Assembly: GCA_913062835.1 (NCBI GenBank)
Contig: CAJXXD010000075.1
Coordinates: forward strand, 1 to 5,595
DNA from: an uncultured Gammaproteobacteria bacterium
GTDB taxonomy: Bacteria; Pseudomonadota; Gammaproteobacteria; Pseudomonadales; Litorivicinaceae
Length of the DNA: 5,595 nucleotides
Direction: 5' to 3'
In this document: positions 1 through 4,855 of the stretch, piece after piece
How the letters are laid out: every line of letters starts with the position of its first letter
How positions within the stretch are numbered: position 1 is the first letter of the stretch
Translations under genes and position numbers: made by a program
The notes under the pieces: generated by a model
Told to the model about the DNA's origin: nothing
Databases searched by the model: none
What the model saw: only the letters and a program-made list of their open reading frames with translations

Positions 1-570
1 GGAGGGTTTGGCGATGCGTCAGGACCCCAGATGGAGATTGAAGGTGAGCAAGTCGCCATTGATGTTGATGGGGTGGCCAGTGCGTTGGACGACGCGGATA
101 GCGTGATCATTGTACCGGGCTACGGCATGGCGGTGGCTCAAGCACAACAGTCGGTTAGCGAGTTGACGCGTCGTCTTCGTGCGAAGGGGAAGACTGTACG
201 CTTTGCGATTCACCCGGTTGCCGGACGTCTTCCAGGGCACATGAACGTGCTTTTGGCAGAAGCCAAGGTTCCATATGACATCGTGTTGGAAATGGATGAG
301 ATCAACGAAGATTTCCCCGAGACCGACGTAGTGATTGTCATTGGTTCGAATGACATTGTGAATCCGGCGGCTCAGGAAGATCCAAATTCACCGATTGCTG
401 GCATGCCAGTGCTTGAGGTGTGGCGTGCCAAGCAGGTATTCGTCTCTAAACGCGGTCAGGGGACTGGCTACTCGGGCATTGAGAATCCGCTGTTTTACAA
501 AGAGAACACGCGGATGTTTTATGGCGATGCGAAAGCGAGCTTGGATCAGTTGTTGACGCAGATCCAGTGA
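1..570 (+). CDS. pntB: NAD(P) transhydrogenase subunit beta, C-terminal part (5' end outside window)
   Basis: This is the 3' part (189 codons plus TGA) of the beta subunit of the proton-translocating NAD(P)+ transhydrogenase. That inner-membrane enzyme uses the proton motive force to reduce NADP+ with NADH. The visible part is the cytoplasmic NADP(H)-binding domain III. Signatures, in order, are [10 protein letters not shown] (residues 40-49 of the visible part; nucleotide-binding glycine-rich turn), [19 protein letters not shown], the acidic stretch [23 protein letters not shown], and the C-terminal [16 protein letters not shown] and [11 protein letters not shown]. These match E. coli PntB almost word for word. 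The frame is open to base 1 with no stop, so the ATG at 31 is internal and the protein continues upstream with its membrane domain. [10 protein letters not shown] differs slightly from the KRSMNTGYAG I recall for E. coli, but the basic pair is kept. A terminator follows directly, so this is probably the last gene of a pntAB operon. Confidence 0.97.
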   Translation, partial: GGFGDASGPQMEIEGEQVAIDVDGVASALDDADSVIIVPGYGMAVAQAQQSVSELTRRLRAKGKTVRFAIHPVAGRLPGHMNVLLAEAKVPYDIVLEMDEINEDFPETDVVIVIGSNDIVNPAAQEDPNSPIAGMPVLEVWRAKQVFVSKRGQGTGYSGIENPLFYKENTRMFYGDAKASLDQLLTQIQ

Positions 571-590
571 GCTAGGCGCATTGTGAACGG

Positions 591-621
591 AGGCCCTTTG
601 CTTTAGTGAAGGGCCTTTTTT
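591..621 (+). terminator. Rho-independent terminator after pntB
   Basis: A perfect 8-bp stem AGGCCCTT (591-598) / AAGGGCCT (609-616) with a 10-nt loop is followed by a run of six T (616-621). It starts 20 bp after the pntB stop codon and separates the transhydrogenase genes from the DUF2237 gene. Confidence 0.92.
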
Positions 622-626
622 ATAAC
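598..626 (+). promoter_or_regulatory. weak candidate sigma70 promoter for the DUF2237 gene
   Basis: TTGCTT (598-603), a 17-bp spacer and TATAAC (621-626) form a possible sigma70 promoter overlapping the pntB terminator, about 40 bp upstream of the DUF2237 start codon. The -10 matches the consensus at 5 of 6 positions but the -35 at only 3 of 6, so the call is tentative. The strong terminator just upstream makes some promoter in this 95-bp gap likely. Confidence 0.35.
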
Positions 627-665
627 TGATTTATCCCCACTAACAAGCAGGTGTAGGAGGTCTGT

Positions 666-1046
666 ATGACGCAAACAACACAGCTTAATGTGCTGGGTGA
701 GCCCTTGATTCCTTGTTCTATGGATCCCCTGACTGGTTTCTTTAGAAATGGTTGTTGTCAGACTGATGCCTCCGACCGCGGCAGTCATGTGGTCTGTGCG
801 GTCATGACGTCTGAGTTCCTTGAGTTTTCCCTAGCCAAGGGCAATGACCTGATTACACCGCGTCCAGAGTTTCAATTTCCCGGATTAAAGCCGGGTGATC
901 GGTGGTGTTTGTGCGGGCTTCGATGGGTTGAAGCCCTCCGAGAGGGCGTAGTTGCCCAGGTGGTCTTAGAGGCCACGCACGAAAAAATTCTCGATCACGT
1001 CAGTCTTGAGACACTGGTACACCACGCGTATCGAGCGCCTGCGTAG
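666..1046 (+). CDS. DUF2237 family protein
   Basis: A 126-residue protein of the DUF2237 family, which has no firmly established function that I know of. It carries the family's conserved blocks: NVLGEPLIPCSMDPLTGFFR (residues 8-27), then GCC (29-31), GSHVVCAVMTSEFLEFS (39-55), GNDLITPRPEFQFPGLKPGDRWCLC (59-83) and a C-terminal LEATHEK (101-107). Six cysteines (17, 30, 31, 44, 81, 83) with H41 and H105 fall in these blocks, which would suit a metal or redox site; that reading is inference. There is no signal peptide or membrane segment, so it is probably cytoplasmic. The length is normal for the family. The ATG at 666 is well supported by a strong Shine-Dalgarno sequence (AGGAGG, 655-660) five bases upstream. 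The next gene, rpe, follows after 85 bp on the same strand without an evident terminator, so the two may be co-transcribed. Confidence 0.9.
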   Translation: MTQTTQLNVLGEPLIPCSMDPLTGFFRNGCCQTDASDRGSHVVCAVMTSEFLEFSLAKGNDLITPRPEFQFPGLKPGDRWCLCGLRWVEALREGVVAQVVLEATHEKILDHVSLETLVHHAYRAPA

Positions 1047-1131
1047 GCGTCGCTGGCTTTACCTCGCCTCCTCTACCGCCTACTCTGTGCGCCTTAGGGA
1101 CGATGTCCTGTGACGATGAAGGATCTGATCA

Positions 1132-1800
1132 ATGGCGAATGTAAAGATTGCCCCCTCGGTATTGGCCTCTGATTTTGGCCGCTTGGCCGATGAAATCCGA
1201 GCTGTGGACGCTGCTGGGTGTGATTGGATTCACTTGGATGTCATGGACGGACACTTTGTCCCCAACTTGACGTTCGGGCCGCCGATTATTCAGGCGGTGC
1301 GTCATGCGACCGACAAGCCCTTTGATGCGCATCTGATGGTCAGTAATCCGGATCGTCTCTTGGTGGAATATGCCAAGGCAGGGTGCAACCTAATTACCGT
1401 GCATGCTGAGGTGTGTGATCACCTTGACCGGACGTTGGCGCAGATCCGTGATCTGGGTTGTCGTGCGGGGGTGTCGTTGAACCCCCATATGCCTGAGGAT
1501 TGTCTTCGCTACGTACTGGATCGCTTGGATCTGGTGCTGGTGATGAGCGTCAATCCAGGCTTTGGAGGGCAGTCATTTTTGCCGACTGTGATCGACAAAA
1601 TTGCGCGAATCAACCAATTGCTTGATGGCCGAGTCGTCGACATTGAGGTCGATGGAGGCATCACACCTGAAACAGCACCTTTAGTGGTTGAGGCCGGTGC
1701 TACGGCCTTGGTTGCGGGCTCTGCAGTCTTTAAAGGCGGTAACGAAGAAGCCTATCGTAAAAATATTGAAGCCATTCGCGCCTCGGTAGCATCTCTTTAG
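1132..1800 (+). CDS. rpe: ribulose-phosphate 3-epimerase
   Basis: A 222-residue (beta/alpha)8-barrel enzyme that interconverts D-ribulose 5-phosphate and D-xylulose 5-phosphate in the pentose phosphate pathway (and in the Calvin cycle where present). It acts in the cytoplasm. The expected metal ligands and catalytic residues are visible: H34 and D36 in DWIHLDVMDGHFVPNLTFGP, H67 in FDAHLM, and D174 in IEVDGGI. S9 lies in IAPSVLASDF. The mobile phosphate loop is MSVNPGFGGQSF (138-149) and the phosphate-binding end is VAGSAVF (194-200). The length is typical. The ATG at 1132 has a Shine-Dalgarno sequence GAAGGA (1118-1123) 8 nt upstream. The TAG stop (1798-1800) overlaps the TAA stop of the convergent protease gene (1797-1799). 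The usual gammaproteobacterial neighbour gph, which encodes phosphoglycolate phosphatase, does not follow here. Confidence 0.97.
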   Translation: MANVKIAPSVLASDFGRLADEIRAVDAAGCDWIHLDVMDGHFVPNLTFGPPIIQAVRHATDKPFDAHLMVSNPDRLLVEYAKAGCNLITVHAEVCDHLDRTLAQIRDLGCRAGVSLNPHMPEDCLRYVLDRLDLVLVMSVNPGFGGQSFLPTVIDKIARINQLLDGRVVDIEVDGGITPETAPLVVEAGATALVAGSAVFKGGNEEAYRKNIEAIRASVASL

Positions 1801-2255
1801 ACGCGATCACGAATAACCCCGCGCACAATGCCAAGTACTTCGACGTCGGTATTGTGAAACACCAAAGGCTCCATCTCCGTGTTGGCTGGGATCAATTTAA
1901 CGCCGTCCGGTTCTAAGCTCAGTGTTTTTAACGTCACAGATTGCCCATTGATTCGAACCACCACCTTTTCCCCGTGTTCAGCTGTCTGAGATTGTTCAAT
2001 GATGACTAAATCGCCGGGCAGGATGTTGGCATCGCGCATGGAGTCTCCACGCACTCGAAGCGCATAGGTGTTCCGTTTAACGAGCCTGTTGGGAACATCG
2101 ATGGTTTCGGTCTGCTCAAACATGTCGATAGGCTGGCCACAGGCGACCCAGCCGAGAATCGGTATCGATGTCATGGTTTCTTCGATGAGGTCACAGTCGG
2201 TGTATCGGGTAAGCGGCGAAGAGTGTTTGGTTTGTGGCAATAAGATCGTTACCAT
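1797..2255 (-). CDS. LexA/UmuD-like S24 self-cleaving protease without DNA-binding domain
   Basis: A 152-residue peptidase S24 protein resembling the C-terminal half of LexA and whole UmuD. The autocleavage site is Cys39-Gly40 in PILGWVACGQP, the bond type cut in E. coli UmuD, whereas LexA has Ala-Gly. The catalytic Ser72 lies in ALRVRGDSM and Lys110 in QSVTLKTL. Their spacing of 38 is close to the 37 of UmuD and LexA. Later family blocks are GDLVII (81-86), LIPANTEMEPLVF (121-133) and GIVRGVIR (142-149). Only about 30 residues precede the protease domain and no helix-turn-helix is visible, so it is unlikely to bind operators alone. The ATG at 2255 is preferred because AAGGG (2264-2268) lies 8 nt upstream and a promoter with an SOS box sits just before it. 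An in-frame ATG at 2324 lies upstream of that promoter. RecA-stimulated cleavage and SOS induction are inferred. No umuC-like polymerase gene adjoins it. It could be a UmuD analogue or another SOS effector. Confidence 0.9.
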   Translation of the reverse strand: MVTILLPQTKHSSPLTRYTDCDLIEETMTSIPILGWVACGQPIDMFEQTETIDVPNRLVKRNTYALRVRGDSMRDANILPGDLVIIEQSQTAEHGEKVVVRINGQSVTLKTLSLEPDGVKLIPANTEMEPLVFHNTDVEVLGIVRGVIRDRV

Positions 2256-2278
2256 TGAGCCTTCCCTTAAACAAATGA

Positions 2279-2294
2279 CTGGATATTTATACAG
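2279..2294 (-). promoter_or_regulatory. LexA-type SOS box
   Basis: Read on the minus strand the site is CTGTATAAATATCCAG. It fits the gammaproteobacterial LexA consensus CTGT-N8-ACAG with a single mismatch and an AT-rich centre. It covers the -10 element of the protease gene, which is the standard arrangement for LexA repression. Its other edge lies 3 bp before the GTG start of the RNase J gene, so bound LexA could affect both genes. Confidence 0.85.
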
Positions 2295-2314
2295 TACGTG
2301 AAGCCGATTGCCAA
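2286..2314 (-). promoter_or_regulatory. sigma70 promoter of the S24 protease gene
   Basis: On the minus strand there is TTGGCA (2314-2309; 5 of 6 matches to the -35 consensus), a 17-bp spacer, and TATAAA (2291-2286; 5 of 6 matches to the -10). Transcription would start near 2279, giving a leader of about 24 nt before the ATG at 2255. The -10 lies inside the SOS box. The -35 lies within the first codons of the divergent RNase J reading frame. Confidence 0.75.
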
Positions 2315-3983
2315 CTTGTCTCAAATTGACATCGATCCCAGTGTGCCCTGCTTTGTGCCGTTAGGCGGCTCGGGCGAGATTGGTATGAACTTCAATTTGT
2401 ACGGCTACCAGGGGCAGTGGTTGGTTGTGGACATGGGGATTACCTTTGCCGACGACACCACCCCACCGGGAATTGATGTCATTTGCCCTGATATCTCATG
2501 CCTTCGGTCGGTCAAAGACCAGGTTGCAGGAATCGTCATTACGCATGCCCACGAAGATCATGTGGGTGCGATTCATTATTTGTGGCGGCAAATTCAGAAG
2601 CCCGTGTATTGCACAGCCTTCACGGCGTCTGTAGCGCGCAGAAAGCTTGGAGAGGCTGGGCTCTTGGATCAAGTGCCTTTGGCTGAGGTATTGCCGGGCT
2701 CCACACAGGCGATCGGACCGTTTGAATTGGAATGGGTGACCCTGACGCACTCGGTTCCGGAGGCCAATGCACTGTTATTAACCTTGGGCTCGGTTCGGAT
2801 TTTCCACACCGGCGACTGGAAACTGGATCCTCACCCGCTCGAGGGGGCTCATTACGATGACCGTCGGTTGATGGAACTGGGTGAGTTGGGGATCGACTAT
2901 CTGGTCGGTGATTCCACCAACGCCACCGTCGATGGATGGTCAGGGTCTGAAGCCGAGTGTCACAGCGCGCTGTTGCGTGTGATTGCCGAACAAAAGCACC
3001 GTGTGGCGGTGACCTGCTTTTCATCGAATACGGCACGGCTTTCGGCAATCGGGGACATCGCGCACGAGACCGGCCGGCGCATTTCTGTCTTGGGCCGAAG
3101 TTTGTACAACTACCTGCAAACCGCCAAGGCGACGGGCTATCTGAAAAACTTCCCTGACTTGGTGCCTACTGAGGATCTCGACTATTTGCCGCGGTCCGAA
3201 CAATTAATTCTGGCTACGGGGTCACAGGGCGAACCTCGAGCGGCCATGGCAAAACTAGCCAAAGGCGAGCATCCAGATTTGTTATTGGAGCCGGAGGACA
3301 CTGTGGTGTTTTCTTCCAAGGTGATTCCGGGCAATGAGAAGAAGCTCTATCGGCTATATGACCTGCTGGCTCAAAAGAGAATACACGTGGTGACCGAACA
3401 GGATGCCCCGATTCATGTGTCTGGCCACCCTTGCCGAGATGAGCTTCGGTGGATGTACCGAGCGCTGCGGCCGACGCATATTATTCCAGTGCATGGTGAA
3501 GCTCGTCACATGATTGCCCATGCCGAGTTGGCAGAGTCCCTGGGTCTCGGCGCGACTCAAGTAACCAATGGGGATGTGCTGAGTCTTTCGGTTCAAGCGC
3601 CTAAGCAAGTTGGACGGGTGCAGACCGGTCGGCTGGGACTGTCTGGGAGCAGTTTGGTGCCACTGAGTGACCGCGCACTGTCCGAGCGCCGAGCCCTGGC
3701 AGACGGTGGATTGATCACCGTAACCTTAGTGCTCGATAAGAAGTGTCGATTGGTGAGTGAGCCTCAAATGCAATGCGTCGGGGTGCCGACTGGGGAGGTT
3801 GAACTTGATTCGGTCACCGCGGATTTGGCCCTGGCTATTGAAGATATACTGAGTGAACAATCCTCTCGAGTGTTGCAGTCGGATGAGTTGTTGCGAGAGG
3901 CATTGCAACGGGAATTTGGTCATATGCTTCGGCAATGGTTGGGTATCAAGCCGCGGCAGCTGATTCAGCTGGTGCGAATTTAG
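2298..3983 (+). CDS. RNase J-family beta-CASP ribonuclease
   Basis: A 561-residue metallo-beta-lactamase/beta-CASP nuclease of the RNase J family. Such enzymes degrade and process RNA in the cytoplasm by endonucleolytic and 5'-to-3' exonucleolytic cleavage with two zinc ions. Visible signatures are PLGGSGEIGMN (21-31), the zinc motif HAHEDH (83-88), H151 in LTHSVPEAN, D173 in HTGDWKLD, GDSTNAT (204-210), the beta-CASP segment VTCFSSNTARL (238-248), ATGSQGEP (306-313), and HVSGHP (373-378) with H399 in PVHGEARH. A C-terminal domain runs from about 440 to 561. The length matches the family. GTG at 2298 is the furthest-upstream plausible start, but no Shine-Dalgarno sequence precedes it. TTG at 2316 and GTG at 2343 are alternatives, the latter leaving only four residues before PLGG. 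The gene is divergent from the protease gene and shares its SOS-box region. RNase J is uncommon in gammaproteobacteria, and HVSGHP recalls alphaproteobacterial forms. Confidence 0.93.
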   Translation: MKPIANLSQIDIDPSVPCFVPLGGSGEIGMNFNLYGYQGQWLVVDMGITFADDTTPPGIDVICPDISCLRSVKDQVAGIVITHAHEDHVGAIHYLWRQIQKPVYCTAFTASVARRKLGEAGLLDQVPLAEVLPGSTQAIGPFELEWVTLTHSVPEANALLLTLGSVRIFHTGDWKLDPHPLEGAHYDDRRLMELGELGIDYLVGDSTNATVDGWSGSEAECHSALLRVIAEQKHRVAVTCFSSNTARLSAIGDIAHETGRRISVLGRSLYNYLQTAKATGYLKNFPDLVPTEDLDYLPRSEQLILATGSQGEPRAAMAKLAKGEHPDLLLEPEDTVVFSSKVIPGNEKKLYRLYDLLAQKRIHVVTEQDAPIHVSGHPCRDELRWMYRALRPTHIIPVHGEARHMIAHAELAESLGLGATQVTNGDVLSLSVQAPKQVGRVQTGRLGLSGSSLVPLSDRALSERRALADGGLITVTLVLDKKCRLVSEPQMQCVGVPTGEVELDSVTADLALAIEDILSEQSSRVLQSDELLREALQREFGHMLRQWLGIKPRQLIQLVRI

Positions 3984-3994
3984 TTTTAGAAACC

Positions 3995-4023
3995 TTTTCC
4001 AAGATCTACGGCTGGAGTACACT
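3995..4023 (+). promoter_or_regulatory. weak candidate promoter upstream of the MarR-type gene
   Basis: TTTTCC (3995-4000), 17 bp, and TACACT (4018-4023) are the best sigma70-like pair I find in the 108-bp gap after the RNase J gene, with 3 of 6 and 4 of 6 consensus matches. I see no convincing terminator hairpin in the same gap, so read-through from the RNase J gene is an alternative. Confidence 0.2.
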
Positions 4024-4091
4024 ACTTTAGTTGGGTGTATTTTGTTCGACACATAGACGCATGAGACAGTGCGAAATAAGGGCATAGGACA

Positions 4092-4430
4092 TTGAAAGCA
4101 CAGGATGACGTTCTTAAAACGCGTGCATTAGCGATACTTCGGGTCATCGAACACGGTGAAGAGGTGTCGCAGCGAGATATCGCTGAGAAGATTGATTCGA
4201 GCTTAGGTACGACAAACCAAGCATTAAAATCATTGATTGATAGCGGAATTGTAGAGGCAGAAGAAGTGACGACTCGGAAGGGAAAGCGCGGATTTCTGTA
4301 CCATTTGACCGCACGCGGTATGGAAGAAAAGTTTAATTTGGTGCGTGATTGTCTGATGCGTCGTCAGCGCGATGCGGAAGAAATTGCATCAGAAATTGAA
4401 CGTCTCAAGGCGGAGCTGAACCACCGCTGA
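4092..4430 (+). CDS. small winged-helix regulator, EPS-associated MarR type
   Basis: A 112-residue protein with one winged helix-turn-helix (about residues 11-75) followed by a charged helix likely to form a coiled coil (about 76-110, RRQRDAEEIASEIERLKAEL). The helix-turn-helix core is VSQRDIAEKIDSSLGTTNQA (25-44) and LKSLIDSGIVEAEEV (45-59). The wing is TTRKGKRGFLYHLTARGMEEK (60-80). Layout and wording match the MarR family EPS-associated transcriptional regulators, which often lie near exopolysaccharide gene clusters; none is visible here, so the target is unknown. The TTG start at 4092 is chosen because AAGGG (4078-4082) lies 9 nt upstream and the protein then begins just before the first helix. 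The stop codon is 2 bp from that of the convergent XRE gene. Confidence 0.85.
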   Translation: MKAQDDVLKTRALAILRVIEHGEEVSQRDIAEKIDSSLGTTNQALKSLIDSGIVEAEEVTTRKGKRGFLYHLTARGMEEKFNLVRDCLMRRQRDAEEIASEIERLKAELNHR

Positions 4431-4432
4431 GA

Positions 4433-4672
4433 TTATTTAGAGGGGGAGCTGTGCCGGTGGTTGAGCTCTTCCGGCCCGAAGTAATGCTCTACCCCGACTG
4501 AGATGGCATAACAAGCCAAGGATGTGGTTCTTGGGATTTTGAATTCTTTCCCGTCGCGCTCGCCCTTCTCATAGTATTGAATCGTGCGTTTTTTTAGGCC
4601 GAGCTTTTTTGCAGCCTGCTCTTGGGTTAGTCCACAGGATTTGCGCCACGCTTTGAATTCCTTTGGAGTCAT
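4433..4672 (-). CDS. XRE-family helix-turn-helix regulator
   Basis: A 79-residue protein that is little more than a Cro/C1-type DNA-binding domain. It opens with MTPKEFKAWRKSCGLTQEQA. The helix-turn-helix spans about residues 16-36: TQEQAAKKLGL, then KKRTIQYYEKGER containing the recognition helix. The segment IPRTTSLACYAISVGVEHYFG (46-66) completes the five-helix fold, and a short polar tail follows. There is no sensory domain, so it probably acts as a small dimeric repressor. The ATG at 4672 is preceded by a good Shine-Dalgarno sequence AAGGAGG (4691-4685, minus strand), but the 12-nt spacing is longer than usual and no other in-frame start fits better. The gene is convergent with the MarR-type gene and divergent from hemN. 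Inverted repeats upstream may be its own operator. It could be a lone antitoxin-like regulator, but no toxin gene adjoins it. Confidence 0.88.
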   Translation of the reverse strand: MTPKEFKAWRKSCGLTQEQAAKKLGLKKRTIQYYEKGERDGKEFKIPRTTSLACYAISVGVEHYFGPEELNHRHSSPSK

Positions 4673-4696
4673 GGGCTTGCCAGCCCTCCTTTTGGT

Positions 4697-4750
4697 CGAA
4701 CACTCACAAAGTTCGCAATTATCCGTGGTTTTTTACCTTTAATTATGAAC
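4697..4750. repeat. cluster of inverted repeats, candidate operator upstream of the XRE gene
   Basis: Two overlapping dyads share one arm. CGAAC (4697-4701) and GTTCG (4711-4715) form a perfect 5-bp inverted repeat with a 9-bp spacer. GTTCGCAATTA (4711-4721) and TAATTATGAAC (4740-4750) form an 11-bp inverted repeat with 2 mismatches across an 18-bp AT-rich gap. The spacing suits binding by small dimeric helix-turn-helix proteins, and the position 25-80 bp upstream of the XRE start suggests autoregulation. Function is inferred. Confidence 0.4.
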
Positions 4751-4807
4751 GTTTTATGATTTTTTGGCGCACTTGGTGCGTGCCATTGTTGCCCGGTTGT
4801 GTCGTTC

Positions 4808-4821
4808 TTGATGCATCTCAA
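4808..4821 (+). promoter_or_regulatory. Fnr/Anr-like box upstream of hemN
   Basis: TTGATGCATCTCAA matches the Fnr/Anr consensus TTGAT-N4-ATCAA at 9 of 10 fixed positions. hemN is a classic Fnr/Anr-activated gene in proteobacteria, which supports the call. The site centre (4814.5) is 41.5 bp from the A of the hemN ATG. A class II activated transcript would therefore start almost at the start codon, with CATAAG (4847-4852) as a possible -10. Confidence 0.65.
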
Positions 4822-4855
4822 TGCGTCAGTGCGTCGCCTCGGGCAGCATAAGGCC

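Noticed and set aside
1097..1109. Small hairpin GGAC-GAT-GTCC before rpe as a regulatory element or terminator
   Set aside because: The 4-bp stem is too short and there is no T-run; it is expected by chance.
2068..2301. 77-codon plus-strand reading frame ending at the RNase J start
   Set aside because: It lies antisense to the S24 protease gene, resembles no family I know and has no good ribosome-binding site. Its overlap with the GTG start appears to be chance.
2256..2324. N-terminal extension of the S24 protease gene to an in-frame ATG at 2324 (175 residues)
   Set aside because: It would place the start upstream of the promoter and SOS box and inside the RNase J reading frame. The ATG at 2255 has a Shine-Dalgarno sequence and fits UmuD-like length.
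2620..3048. 142-codon minus-strand reading frame inside the RNase J gene
   Set aside because: It is fully antisense to strongly conserved RNase J motifs, and its Pro/Arg/Ser-rich composition is typical of a shadow frame.
3984..3999. GTTT-TAG-AAAC dyad after the RNase J gene as its terminator
   Set aside because: The stem is four AT-rich base pairs, too weak for an intrinsic terminator.
3726..4085. 119-codon minus-strand reading frame across the RNase J 3' end and the following gap
   Set aside because: It is mostly antisense to the RNase J C-terminal domain and has no recognisable domain.
4765..4785. Imperfect dyad TGGC-GCAC-TTG-GTGC-GT-GCCA as a terminator
   Set aside because: No T-run follows on the plus strand, and reading the minus strand it is followed by A residues. 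It may be an operator, but nothing further supports that.
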